Part shown: in pieces, positions 18,807 to 28,509 of the stretch
Layout of the letters: every line of letters begins with the position of its first letter
Position numbering within the stretch: position 1 is the stretch's first letter
NCBI GenBank assembly: GCA_004431415.1
Contig: QPMI01000240.1
Location: forward strand, 1-45,473
DNA: 45,473 bases
DNA from: Cyanophora paradoxa
Lineage: Eukaryota; Glaucocystophyceae; Cyanophorales; Cyanophoraceae
Reading direction: 5' to 3'
Notes under the pieces: model-generated
Told to the model about the DNA's origin: nothing
Database searches by the model: none
Seen by the model: only the letters and a program-made list of their open reading frames with translations
Program-made: the position numbers and the translations under genes

Positions 18807-19940
18807 TTGCGAATCTCCGCCAAACAATTGCACGACTCCCTGCCGCCCCCCACCCAGGCCCCTCCCTCCCCAGCCGCCGCCGCAGGACCCGCCGCCGGGA
18901 CCTCTGATTTCTCTTGCACCTGCGGCACCCGCTTCCCCTCCGCAGCTGCCCTCCAAGCTCACTCCGACGCCAGAAAAGGAAAATGCCCTGCCCGCCCCGA
19001 GATCATCCCCTGCCCTACCTTCCAACCTGTGGTACCCCTATCACGACCGTCACCCGAGAACCCCGACGATGTTGTCCTGCCCGCCTCACCTGCGGGCCCT
19101 ATGAACACTGCTCAACCTTCCAAACGCCCCGCTACGGGGCCCCCCCTGGCCCTCTCCCCGAAACGCCCACGCCCGTCGCCTGCCTCGCGCAAACGGACAG
19201 CCGATACACCCCTCGCTCCGGCACCCAAACGCCCGTGCCCCGTCATCCCTCCCCCTCCCGCCCCCGCACCTGCCCCGCCCGTCCCTACGACGAAACGAAA
19301 GGCATCCGGCCGCAAGACCCCCAAGCGCAGGACCAAAAAAGCGCGAACGGTGCCGATACCCATGGGACAACCCACAATCACGTCCCTCTTTACACCCGGC
19401 GTGTATAAACCACTCACGACGCCGCACACAGCTGACTCTCCCCCCCTCTCCCCGCCCCAGCCAACTCTTCCGATCGACAACGAAACCCCGCAAGACGCCG
19501 CCCCTCGGCCCCCCACGGCCCCCCCTCCGACCCAAACTAACCCTCACACACCAAACCCCCAGCCGGCCCCAGTCACCACCCAGGCCTCGGCCCCCCCAGC
19601 GGCTTCGGCCCCTCCCCTGGCTTCGGCCACCCCATCGGCTTCGGCCACCCCCCTGGCTTCGGCCAACCCCATGGCTTCGGCCACTCCCCTCGCTCCGCCC
19701 TCCCCCCCTAACCCGGTCGACCCCTCCCGACCCCTCGCGGCCCGTCTCGCCTCCGCACTCCCAGATCTCTGCGCCGCCTGTCAGTGCCCACGAACTCTCC
19801 ACTCTGTTATCCCCGCACCCCTCCCTGCCTTGCCCGCATCCGCTGCCCGCCCCAAACTGCTGCCTCCGCTCACTCCCTCTCCTTCCTCATCTCCTCCTCC
19901 TACCACCTTCTTCACCTTGACAAAACGGGACACCGTCTAA
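18807..19940 (+). CDS. Zinc-finger, proline-rich ORF at 3' end of LINE
   Basis: A 377-codon ORF ends with TAA at 19,938. Near its start is DFSCTCGTRFPSAAALQAHS followed by DARKGKC, a C-x-C-x12-H-x5-C finger resembling the nucleic-acid-binding fingers of LINE proteins. Basic clusters (KRPRPSPASRKR, TKRKASGRKTPKRRTKKAR) follow and could act as nuclear-localisation or RNA-binding segments. The middle is Pro/Ala-rich with a short tandem repeat. A second Cys pair, LCAACQCPRTLH, lies near the C-terminus. It sits downstream of the knuckle and tail in the same frame as the preceding fragment, separated by one stop, so it may be a third ORF or a readthrough extension. No homologous function is claimed beyond nucleic-acid binding. 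Confidence 0.55.
   Translation: MRISAKQLHDSLPPPTQAPPSPAAAAGPAAGTSDFSCTCGTRFPSAAALQAHSDARKGKCPARPEIIPCPTFQPVVPLSRPSPENPDDVVLPASPAGPMNTAQPSKRPATGPPLALSPKRPRPSPASRKRTADTPLAPAPKRPCPVIPPPPAPAPAPPVPTTKRKASGRKTPKRRTKKARTVPIPMGQPTITSLFTPGVYKPLTTPHTADSPPLSPPQPTLPIDNETPQDAAPRPPTAPPPTQTNPHTPNPQPAPVTTQASAPPAASAPPLASATPSASATPLASANPMASATPLAPPSPPNPVDPSRPLAARLASALPDLCAACQCPRTLHSVIPAPLPALPASAARPKLLPPLTPSPSSSPPPTTFFTLTKRDTV
19587..19697 (+). repeat. 18-bp tandem repeat, about six units
   Basis: The unit GCTTCGGCCACCCCCCTG and variants repeat in frame and encode ASATPL-type hexapeptides within the zinc-finger ORF. It is a low-complexity expansion in a proline-rich linker. Confidence 0.85.
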
Positions 19941-19994
19941 TCGGGGTCCTGGGGCGCAGGTGAGGAGGAGGGAGGAGGCGGAGTGAGGAGGAGG

Positions 19995-20031
19995 CCGTAA
20001 GAGTCTGCTAGACCCCTAAAAAAACGATTAG
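19995..20031 (+). repeat. Conserved 37-nt 3' tip of the LINE
   Basis: The final 37 bases, ending ACCCCTAAAAAAACGATTAG, are repeated exactly in reverse complement at 23,935-23,971. They are the likely recognition end for the element's reverse transcriptase, and the A7 tract may substitute for a poly(A) tail. The role is inferred from position and conservation only. Confidence 0.7.
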
Positions 20032-20120
20032 CCAAGTCCAAAAACAGGGTACAGCAAAGCCGGGCGCGCGCCGCCGAGCACGTAGCTAGCGTGCAGCTAG
20101 GCCGGCCAAGGCCCTTGAAG

Positions 20121-20288
20121 ATGGGAGAGAAGACCGGGAAGCGCAAGGAGAAGCAGAAGGATCCCAGTCGGCAAGCGCAGGCGAAAGCTACGTGGGACAA
20201 GCGCCGGAAGTCGGGCGCCGATGCAGGGCCCCAGCAGCAAGCAATCGAATCGAGCGGTTCGTGCTGCAACTTCAACAATTGCTCATAA
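20121..20288 (+). CDS. Small very basic protein, unidentified
   Basis: ATG at 20,121 begins MGEKTGKRKEKQKDPSRQAQ and continues AKATWDKRRKSGADAG, ending in SCCNFNNCS after 55 residues. The Lys/Arg-rich head and Gln-rich middle look protein-like, and base composition is more balanced than in neighbouring GC-rich DNA. It lies just past the 3' end of the plus-strand LINE. It could be a first exon of a spliced gene, a remnant of a DNA-binding transposon protein, or chance. No family is recognised. Confidence 0.3.
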   Translation: MGEKTGKRKEKQKDPSRQAQAKATWDKRRKSGADAGPQQQAIESSGSCCNFNNCS

Positions 20289-20519
20289 TAGGAACCCGGG
20301 CCGAGTATTCCGTGCGGCACGGTTTCGCAGATTTCCAGGGAGCGGGGCCGGCGGGCGCCCCAGCCGCTCCAGAAGCATCTCGAACATCTCAGAATGTATC
20401 AGAGCCACGTACGCGCGCTTGTCCGGGCCGCGAACGGCCCCCGGTCGACTTCCCGCCACGCCGCCCTGACTTAGACGCAGCGGGAGCGAGTTCCACGCTC
20501 CAGATCGAGCTTCCGTGCC

Positions 20520-20687
20520 TCATGCTGGCTCAGAGCGCATCGTTCTTGCGTGAGCGGCGCCCGTTCCAGCGCCGCACGCGTGCCGCGGCCTCACGCACGC
20601 GCTAGCGCTCGCAGCGGACCCCAGCGCGGAGCACGCGAGCGCCAGCAGCAGCAGCAGCGCGGCGGGCCCCAGCAACGTCGGAGGCAT
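20520..20687 (-). CDS. Small putative secreted peptide, unidentified
   Basis: The minus-strand ATG at 20,687 opens a 55-residue ORF starting MPPTLLGPAALLLLLALACS, then ALGSAASASA, which has the n-, h- and c-regions of a signal peptide with a plausible Ala-x-Ala cleavage site. The mature part would be about 27 residues with two Cys (SACVRPRHACGAG). CTG/CAG repetition underlies the Leu run, so chance is a real alternative. It may also be exon 1 of a longer gene. Confidence 0.25.
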   Translation of the reverse strand: MPPTLLGPAALLLLLALACSALGSAASASACVRPRHACGAGTGAAHARTMRSEPA

Positions 20688-21028
20688 CGCGCAGCACTTC
20701 GGTGAGCCCGCCGGCGGCGCAGCGCGTGCGTGTAGGATTCGATCCGCCCGCGCGCAGAGAGCCCGCCCGAGCGTGGCGGTACGGAGCTCGCTCTCTACAG
20801 CAGCAGCGACGTGCCCTACGATCCATGGACCTCGGTGCGGCCGCCCCGGGCCTCGCCCCGCACGCGCGGCCGCCCGAGCGCCTGCTGACGCCGCCGCGTC
20901 CGCCGCCGCCGCGCAGACATGAACACCTCTCCCGTCGTGGCCTTCTGCCGCTGCCTCCCGGGGCGCAGCCTCCAACGCCGCGCGGCCGCGCCCGCGAGCG
21001 GCGGCCGCGCGGACGGCGCCCCTCGCCC

Positions 21029-21306
21029 GACGCCCGCCCTCGAGGCCCGCCGCCCCGCCCCGCCGCCCCCGCGCTGGCCGCGGAGCTGATCCGCCGCCCG
21101 CAGCGCCTCCGTCTCGCCGGCGCCGTCCAGTGCCGACGCCCGCCCTCGAGGCCCGCCGCCCCGCCCCGCCCGCCCCCGCGCCGGCCGCGGAGCTGATCCG
21201 CCGCCCGCAGCGCCTCCGTCTCGCCGGCGCCGTCCAGTGCCGACGCCCGCCCCTCGAGGCCCGCCGCCCCGCCCCGCCCGCCCCCGCGCCGGCCGCGGAG
21301 CTGATC
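21029..21306. repeat. 106-107 bp tandem repeat, three units
   Basis: GACGCCCGCCC(C)TCGAGG recurs at 21,029, 21,135 and 21,242, each followed by the same C-rich block and GCGGAGCTGATCC; the third unit is truncated. Each unit contains a GAG-GCCCGCC start and a GTCCAG end, the same borders as the GC-AG introns seen at 41-42 kb, so a tandemly copied intron/exon module is possible. Confidence 0.85.
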
Positions 21307-21857
21307 CCCCGTACTGGTGCCGTCCCGTACCCCGCTTCAGCGAGCCGGGCCGCTGACCGTGCGAAAACTGCCCGCTGTGCCGAAAGCGACCATCGCGCTG
21401 CATTTTTACTGCACATTTAGACAAAGAATCATCCTAGCGACCTCCGCGCATCCTCACGCGCGGGAATAGGGAGGCGCAGAGGAGCGCGGCGGCCCAGAGG
21501 GTTCTCCAGGCGAGATCTCGGGCCCCGCTCCTCGCTGGCTGCGGCGCCGGGCGCCGCGCTCGGCGTGTGGATTGGCCATGCCAAGACGCGCACGGGAAGC
21601 CGCGCGGAGCCGTCCGTCGCCGCCGCCGCGCCGAGAAAAGAGGACCTGAAGGAAGGTCACTAAGAAATCATGTACCCCCCGGTTGGGGTACGCACCGCTT
21701 GCCCGTACCCGTCGCCGTCGGGCCGCACAAGTCCGGCGGTCCGGCGCGCCTGCGGTGGCCAGGGACGGGTCGGGAGGTCCGTTCTAGGGATAGTGTCAGA
21801 ATAATGTCAGAATAAGGTCAGGCGGGGGCGTTCAGAACCGGGCGATCTAGAAGCACG

Positions 21858-22212
21858 TCGAAGCGCGCATTGAAGAGTCATTTGAGATTATGCAAAGAGC
21901 TTAAGAGCGGCGCCGCGGTCTGGCGAGCGCGCACCAGAAAAGCGCGCAGCTCCTCAGCCGTTTCGCGTGGGGATCTCGCCTGCAAAATCTGAACAAGCAG
22001 AACTCGAGATTAGATGCAGGCTAGTGCGCGGGGAAAGAGAGCGGAACCGCGGCAGCGATTCCCGTGGCCCAGCGGCCGGCAACGGTGCCAGGAAGTCGTC
22101 CCTAAAAGTGAGCTGCCGGGCCCGATACTAGGATCATTTAACTCGTATTGAAGCCCTCTATAAGCCTACGTGGTCGGCCGAAAGTTGATTCTCCCCCCCC
22201 TAAGGTCCCCGC
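21858..22212. repeat. Diverged tandem duplication, copy 1
   Basis: Shares blocks with 22,305-22,780, including AGCGGCGCC, CTCCTCAGCCGTTTCGCGT, GGCAGCGATTCCCGTGGC, AACGGTGCCAGGAAGTCGTC, and the best conserved block CTCGTATTGAAGCCCTCTAT with AAGCCTACGTGGTCGGCCGA. No coding frame is conserved. CTATAAG inside the conserved block could be a TATA-like element, or the unit could be a non-coding RNA gene or a SINE-like repeat. Confidence 0.75.
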
Positions 22213-22304
22213 GGACCTGGAGGCGGCGCACGCCGTCGCCGACCTTCACGGCCTCCACGAGGGCGCCAGATCGATCCCCGACAATCTGGGAGGCAAAAAT
22301 ATGT

Positions 22305-22780
22305 GAGAAGCGCATTGAAGAGACATTTAAGATGATTGATGGGGCTTAAGAGCGGCGCCCTGGCCCTGGCGCTAGATCCGCAAAGGAAGCTCCTCACGGA
22401 ATCGAAGGGGGTCGAAAGGCGGTTCCCCGTACTCTACTCCCTCAGAGGAGCTGCCTCCGCTAAGAAAATTTTGGGAGGAATCGCCGCCCTGGCGAGCGCG
22501 CACCCGAAACGCCCGGAGCTCCTCAGCCGTTTCGCGTTGAGAGCTCGCCTGCGAGATCTGCGAGTTCCAGGATTGAGGTTAGATGCAGATTAATGCGCGG
22601 GATAAGAGAACGCGCCCGCGGCAGCGATTCCCGTGGCACAGCGGCCCGGCAACGGTGCCAGGAAGTCGTCTCTAAAAGTGATCTGCCGGACCGGAGACTA
22701 TGCTTTTTAAACTCGTATTGAAGCCCTCTATAAGCCTACGTGGTCGGCCGAAAGTTGATTCTCCCTCCCTAAGGTCCCCG
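22305..22780. repeat. Diverged tandem duplication, copy 2
   Basis: The partner of 21,858-22,212 with an extra insertion of about 0.1 kb after GCGGCGCCCTGGC. The terminal block around CTATAAGCCTACGTGGTCGG is identical in both copies, while the rest has clearly diverged, pointing to constraint on that end or to recent conversion. Confidence 0.75.
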
Positions 22781-22789
22781 CGTACCTGG

Positions 22790-23934
22790 GCGAGCGCCGC
22801 GACGGGGCGCCGCTTAGCTCCAGCACCGCGAGGGGGAAGGAGCGGCGGAGGACCCGCTCCCGCGCGGTCGTTTCGCGAGCATCTGAGACGAGGATCACGG
22901 CTATGCGCAGCGATTGGGCGGGAGCGCACGGGTGCGGCCGCGCGACCATGAAACTGCGGCGGGGGTCGGTGCTCGGCGCAGCGCGGCAGCGGGCGCGGCT
23001 CGCCTGCAACAGGATCAACCGGAGAGATGTTGCAGAGCGTTGCGCGTGCGCGGTGCGTCGTCCGCCTTCGACGGTGCAAGCAATCCGCACGCCGCCGGCC
23101 GACCTGTGCGAAACAGCTTCAGGACGAGCCCTAAGCATGCGCGATCCTCCAATCATCCTTTTCTGCGCGAGGAACGACGGCGGCGCCGCACCTGGGCGCG
23201 CGGCTGTCGGTTGTCCGAGGTGCGCCGAGGCAGTGAGCGACGAGGCGCGCGGACGCCTGCAAAAGGAGCCCGGGACGCTGTTTCGGCGGCTGTAGGCTAT
23301 CTACGCCGGAAAAGCTCGCCGGCCGAAGGTTGGCTGGCGAATCCAACGTGCCGCCCGGCTGCTGCTGGCCGCTCGACGCGCGGACCGCAAACCCGCATGG
23401 TAGGACAGCCGAGAGGCTCCCCGTGGCATCTACAGGTGCAGTAGCTAGCGGGAGAGGCTCCTGACAGGCGATCGGCCTGCGCGTTCGTCAGCGGCACTGT
23501 TGCGCGCGACCGACTGTTGCCCGCGACCTAAACCAGCGCACCAATAGTGTCCTGCAGGCAGGGAGATGCCGCTGCTGCTCGCTGGGCGCCCGCGCTACGA
23601 GGCTTGCGCGACGCGGCAGGCGCTACGCGGGGCGGTGCGGGTCGGCAGGCGGGAGTGTCTCGCGGCATTCCAGAAAGATCTTGTATGCTATACTATCACT
23701 TCTGGAGGCGTTGCTGCCGCCTGCTGACCGGCACGCCGCTCCGGAGGCTCTCCGAAGGTGCCGGTCGCTTGCCGACCGCCCGAAGCTCACACGCTCGCCC
23801 GGGGACGCGGCGAGTTGCGATCCGGGCATTATCGAACTAGCTGAGAGCGTTGGTCACGCTTGCAGGGCGCCCCCGGCACGCACGCCGACCGAGCTCCTAA
23901 ATCGGACCCGGTCCGGGAATACTGTACCGGGGTC
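22790..23934. other. No gene seen
   Basis: About 1.1 kb of GC-rich DNA with only short overlapping open frames on both strands, none with a recognisable motif, signal or splice pattern. I see no repeat longer than about 20 bases here. Confidence 0.5.
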
Positions 23935-23971
23935 CTAATCGTTTTTTTAGGGGTCTAGCAGACTCTTACGG
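23935..23971 (-). repeat. Inverted copy of the LINE 3' tip
   Basis: Exact reverse complement of 19,995-20,031. The bases upstream in element orientation (23,972-24,060) do not resemble the other copy's 3' untranslated region, so this is either an extremely 5'-truncated insertion or the tip of a related subfamily. Confidence 0.7.
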
Positions 23972-24209
23972 GCGGGGGGGCGGAGCGGCGGCAAGGGAGG
24001 GCGGAGGACTGCGAGACATTTCACTTCCAGGGCTCATGAGGGATGGAGGAGTTGATCAAGGGGTGGGCGCGCGGGTCTGGTTACGGCCATCACCGAAAAC
24101 CATGGCTCCCCCACTCAGGCGAACCTCCCATATTGAGCGACCATGGCCGGCACCTAGCTAGCACCTTCGGCTAGATAGATGACCGGTCGGAAGGGCACGT
24201 CGCGTAGAA

Positions 24210-24239
24210 CATTGATACATGTGCCGTGTTGTATCAATG
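24210..24239. other. Perfect 10-bp hairpin
   Basis: CATTGATACA and TGTATCAATG form a perfect 10-bp stem with a 10-base loop, 25 bases before the start of duplicate B and just before a C-A9 tract. It could mark a mobile-element end or a breakpoint. Confidence 0.6.
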
Positions 24240-24264
24240 CGACGTCCATTTTTGCAAAAAAAAA

Positions 24265-25862
24265 CCGAGGGCCCCGCGCCGGCGGGCCCCGGGGGACGCT
24301 GCTCTGCGGCTGCGGGCGGAGTGGTGCGGGGCGGGGCCCTCCGGAGACCTCTTAGGCTCCTCGCCGCGCCCGCGGCTGCAGCGACGCCGACGCGGAGGCC
24401 GCGCCGCGTCGGCGGGCGCGCTGCAGGCGCCCGCCCGCCCCGGCCCCCCGCCCCGGCGACCTCCCCCCCCGGCTCGTGGCGGAGTGCGCCTGGCGCCCTC
24501 CCGAACGTCGCGCCGCTCGCGCCCCTGGCGGGGCGGCGGGGCGCGGCGGGCGGCGGGCTCGACCTCCTCTCCGCGAGGGACCGTCGGACGCCGCCGGCCG
24601 CGCGCCCCGCAGCGGCAGTCGCACATGTACACCGCGCTCACGCCGTCGGCGCGCAAGGCCTCCGGATCCGGCACCGTCCCGCAAGACAGCTGGCCACATC
24701 GTTCGAGTCCGAGGGATCCTGGTGGAGTAATTGGAGTCCGGAAGCAGTGTCAAAAGTATTACAGCACCTTCCGCTGGCGCGGGCGCCAGGTGCGACGTTG
24801 ATCTCGATCTAGCATTGGATCGCTACCTTAAGCTTGAGATAATTTCGCACAGATTTCGACTGCAGGTCTTCCAGCAAAAGATGTGAGCGGTGTTCACGTA
24901 TCTGAATCTGGGTTACTCTAAATCGCGGACAGGACGCCATCAAGAAACGGGACCGCCTCGCTATCATTTGCGATCACATCGACGCTAGGACTGGGTGGTC
25001 ACCTCGTCTTTCAGATGGTATTCTAAATTACCCTCGTTCTGGTGCGTTTGAAATACGCGAATTTATGAATACATAAGGAAAGAGTCTATAGCTACGACTG
25101 AATTTGGATCAACGCAGAATACGAGGGGGAGGAGTTTTATGCCGCCCTTCAGAGGGGCGAGCTCGATCCAATCGATCACGAAGATATCCACAATCACGTC
25201 TTCCGAAGTTCGCTTTTCTAAAGCGACACGAGGACTCCGGCCGAGTCTCCGCCTTACAAGAGGTCCTTTCAAAAGTTTCTTATTCGCTTTTTCGCAAGCA
25301 CAAAGTGGCGAATTCAAATTTTTTAATGCGCGGATTCCTCGAGTTCGACGTCGAGCCAGGGAGGCATCGGCCGCGGGCTTCCGCGGAGTCTCCCGCTTCG
25401 AGGAAGGCTTGTGGCGCGGAAAGTTCTGCTGGCGGAGTCTCGACTTCTCTTCTGCATCTTCTTGGGATGCTCAGGTGATCGAGATCGTCATGCGCAAGGC
25501 GATGAGAGTGCACGTGACTCAGTGACATCGACGATGCGTTCTGCGCTTCTTCTCGGGAGGCGGCGCGGTTGACGTTCCGCGACCGAGTTCCGCGACCCTC
25601 TGCCGCAGCGGCTCGACGAGCGCGAGGGCACATGTACGCCTCCCGCAGCGCGCGCAGGACGCTCAGCTCAATTTCGACCCGTCCGGCACCTCTGATCGGA
25701 TAAAACAATTCGGAATTCGAATAGTATTCTTAAAAAATCCGTCCTTTGCATTTCCGGAATAATTTCAATCGACCGCGGATTCCAGGTTTCAAGAACGAGC
25801 CGTTCTTCGTCGACTGCAAGACGGAAAGCTCAACGGGTACATCGAAGCAGCCTCGAACCCCG
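24265..25862. repeat. Segmental direct repeat, copy B
   Basis: Near-identical to 14,043-15,654. Unlike copy A it continues on the right into GCGAAGCAATTTGCG with no LINE, and on the left it abuts an A-rich tract. Differences from A cluster in homopolymers. It contains the same protein-like stretch (YEGEEFYAALQRGELDPIDH) at about 25,105-25,220. Confidence 0.9.
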
Positions 25863-26725
25863 CGAAGCAATTTGCGAATTCCTCGGGAACCGAGGGGAGT
25901 ACCAGAAGCTCGTGCGCCCCGTTGTTTGTTCACGCGCCGGCTGTGTTTGAAACGACATTTCAACGCCGGCTCCACGTGCACTTCAGACTGGCAAACGCGC
26001 CGGCAAAGTCGGCAGGCGCCTCGAGCTCTAGATCTGCGGGGCGAATTCGGGATCGACGAGCTCGAGGAGGACGAGCTCGATCGCGAGCTCGAGGAGGACG
26101 ATGGCGATCGCGAGGATGAAGAGGCCGCCGACTCCGACACCGCTTCGAATTCTAAAGTCTCAATATTCTGCGTGTACATTCGAATTCCACTTCAAAACAT
26201 GCATTGACATGCACATTCATGTCGCTCACACAAACGTGTGATCATGACGCTGCAGATTGCAGGGCCGGCGAGTGCACGTGCACGTGCGGAGCAAGATCTC
26301 GATCATCGGATCCGGAATTCGAATCAGACCAAGAGGACTCGGACCCGGGCCCGGAGGGCGAGCCCGAGGAAGCCGCCCGCCCTAGCTATAGGCCTGGTGA
26401 GCCAAGCCACCATCATATGGCATCGGACCGGATCGCAGAGGGGGTCTGATCACGGTCGCCATCGGTCGCCATCGCGACCCCCGCCCCTCGCGCAAGGATC
26501 CGCAGAAATTCAGGACGTCGACAAGGCTGTCGACAAGGGCATGTGCACGGGTGCGCGTGTACATGTTTTCTCGCACGAGATATTTCTTCGTGCATCCTAT
26601 TTCTGAATATTAATGCGGATCAAGATCTAGAGATCTAGAGGCGCTGGAACAACCTGCTCAAGCGTGGCCGGGTAATTTTATAAGACGTTCGAACCTTTGC
26701 TCGATCACTGCAATTGATCGCAACG
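25863..26725. other. No secure gene; acidic low-complexity ORF
   Basis: A plus-strand frame reads ELEEDELDRELEEDDGDRED around 26,050-26,130, built on GAGCTCGAGGAGGACGA repetition; it may be a disordered exon or simple repeat. Other frames are short. The lower-GC part around 26,180-26,240 contains short direct repeats (ACATGCATTGACATGCACAT). No signal or splice set could be assigned. Confidence 0.35.
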
Positions 26726-28509
26726 AAGGTGGTCCCCGGCTGCCGCTCCGAGTCGGTGCGGGAGCGGCGGGGCCGCTTCTACGTATACGCCGCCTTCCTC
26801 CTCGGGGACGAGAAGGCGCGCCGCCCGGCCCGCGCCCAGGCTTAGGCCATATAGGGTCGAGCCCCTGTGCGTCGCGGCCTTGTCTCACGGGCCGGGCCCC
26901 GCAGGTCCTCTCCCCGCGCTGGCATCGGCGGAGGCGGCGATGCGCTTCCGCGACCGCTGCATCCTCGCCTGGTTCGGGCCCGCGGGCTCCGCCGCCACGG
27001 CCTCCTCCCCTCCTCCACTTCCCCCCGAGGGTGCGCGCGCTCCCGCGGCCGGTCGCGCGCTCCGGGCTGCGCTTAGCGGCCGGGCCGGGGGCAGAGTACG
27101 CGGGGGAGGGGTGGTACAGGGGCGAGCCGTGGCGCTTCGCGGGGCCCCGGACGGGGAGGTGGGGGGGCGGGGCCGGCCGTGCGGCGCACCGTCGCTTCGT
27201 CGCCGCGCCCTCGGGGTGCCCCGCCCCCGCCCCACCCACGCTCGCGCTCGGCCCCGATATCGATCGCGGCCCGAGCGCGGTCGCGAGCCCCGATTGCAGG
27301 GCGATGACGTGCAGTGACTTTTTGCAGCTCGGAGATCCAGACGATCGCGATGCAGAAGAGTGCGATGAGGAGCTCGAGCCGCATGCGCGGGGGGGCGCGG
27401 AGGTCGAGCCTCCACCGCGAGCCGACGTCGACGTCGACGCGGGCGGGCCCGGGACCGGGCCCGGGGCGGCCAGCCAAAACGACGATCGCGAGGGCGGCCG
27501 CAGGCGGGCCCGCGCCGCCGGCGCCGGCGCCCCCGGCAGGCGTGGCCGGCGAAGAACGCGCGATGACGATCCAGATGCAGAAGAGCGGCCGGCGAAGAAG
27601 GGAAAGAAGGAGCCCAAGAGGCGGAGTCACGATATCGATCCTGCGGCCGCGCCCGCCAGCGACGACCGCGGCGACGCCGACGCCTCGCGATCGCGAGCCG
27701 GAAAGAAGATCGCGAGGAAGAAGGCTGCAGGGGGCGGGAGCTGCGCATGCCCGCGGGGCCGGAGCCGGCGCCCGCCGGGGTTTCCCTTGCAGTTGACCGC
27801 TCGAGCTCGCGCTCGAGCTCCCGGCGCGCCCGCCACGAGGCGCCGCCGCCGCCACGTGCACCACCACCGCGCCGCCGCCGCCCGCGGCCGCTGCGCATGC
27901 TCCCGACCCTCGATCGGCGCGCCCTTCCCCTTGAGCTCGCAGCACCCTCATGCAGCGCCCTTGTCATGACTCATGAGCTTGAAGCTCGAGCTTCCGAACC
28001 CTCTGACGCGTCGCCCCGGCAGGTGCTCGGCTGGCAGCCGCCGACGTCGTCGAGTGGCTCGTCCGCCGCTTCGGCTCGCGGGGCGGCCCCTCGAGTCCGC
28101 CGCGTGCGCGCCCCGCGCCGCTTCGGAGTCGCGCCTGCGCCCTCCGAGGTCCCGTCGGCAGGCGGCGGGTGCTGGGGCGGCTGTGGCTGACGGGGCGCGC
28201 TGCTGCTGCTGCCGGCGGGCGCGCTGCGGGCGCCCCTGCTCGAGAAGCTGCGCGAGGAGGGGGGGGGCGGGGGCGGCGCTGGGGGACGCGCTGGGGCGCT
28301 CCTCGCGAGCCTCGACCCCGAGGCCCGCCCCCGCCCCGCCCCCGCCCCGCCCGCCGGGGCCGGCCGCGGGGCCCTGACCGCCGCGCGCCCCCGCGCAGGT
28401 CGAGCTGCTCGCGGAGGAGGCCGGGCCGCCCGCCGCCGCCGCCCTCCGCGCCCCTCCTCCGCCTCCGCCGCGCCCACGCAGCCCGCTGCGCCCCCGCCGG
28501 CCCCTGTAG
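26726..28509 (+). CDS. Possible spliced gene, product unknown
   Basis: Several plus-strand stretches look like exons of a GC-rich gene: KVVPGCRSESVRERRGRFYV followed by YAAFLLGDEKARR (26,726 on); ALASAEAAMRFRDRCILAWF (about 26,920-27,000); GEGWYRGEPWRFAGP (about 27,100-27,150); and LLLLPAGALRAPLLEKLREE with ALLASLDPE ending at 28,322. The last joins VELLAEEAGPPAAAALRAP across a clean GC-AG intron at 28,323-28,398 (76 bases), ending with TAG at 28,507. The exons fall in different frames and no family is recognised. They may belong to more than one gene, and the 27,304-27,969 ORF may be part of the same transcript. Confidence 0.3.
27304..27969 (+). CDS. Disordered acidic/basic, probably nuclear protein segment
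   Basis: From ATG 27,304 the frame reads MTCSDFLQLGDPDDRDAEEC, then DEELEPH, a Pro/Asp stretch, RRGRRRTRDDDPDAEERPA and KKGKKEPKRRSHDIDP, then SRSRAGKKIARKKAAG, and stops at 27,967-27,969. Alternating Asp/Glu and Lys/Arg clusters with several nuclear-localisation-like signals suggest a chromatin or RNA-associated protein. There is no folded domain. An AG acceptor (GATTGCAG at 27,292-27,299) lies just before the ATG, so this is likely an internal exon of a longer gene rather than a complete protein. Function is unknown. Confidence 0.4.
   Translation: MTCSDFLQLGDPDDRDAEECDEELEPHARGGAEVEPPPRADVDVDAGGPGTGPGAASQNDDREGGRRRARAAGAGAPGRRGRRRTRDDDPDAEERPAKKGKKEPKRRSHDIDPAAAPASDDRGDADASRSRAGKKIARKKAAGGGSCACPRGRSRRPPGFPLQLTARARARAPGAPATRRRRRHVHHHRAAAARGRCACSRPSIGAPFPLSSQHPHAAPLS
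28323..28398 (+). other. GC-AG intron, 76 bases
   Basis: GACCCCGAG/GCCCGCCCCCG opens the intron and CCGCGCAG/GTCGAG closes it. Joining gives DPEVELLAEEAGP in one frame. Border and internal CCCCG runs match the introns of the dehydrogenase gene at 41-42 kb. Confidence 0.5.

Larger units (their letters stand above)
15655..20031 (+). mobile_element. 5'-truncated LINE, 3' half with protease-like domain
   Basis: Coding sequence starts abruptly where similarity to the 25,862 copy stops, which is typical of 5'-truncated LINE insertion. In order it encodes an unrecognised globular segment, a Ulp1-like protease, an RNase H-like C-terminal motif, a CPFC...H-x3-C zinc knuckle, a basic C-terminal tail and a separate zinc-finger ORF. 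The 3' end is set at 20,031 because the last 37 bases recur in inverted orientation at 23,935-23,971 with different flanks. No poly(A) tail is seen. The Pro/Ser/Thr-rich style resembles the minus-strand LINE, but the two do not overlap in sequence content, so identity of family is an inference. Confidence 0.7.
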
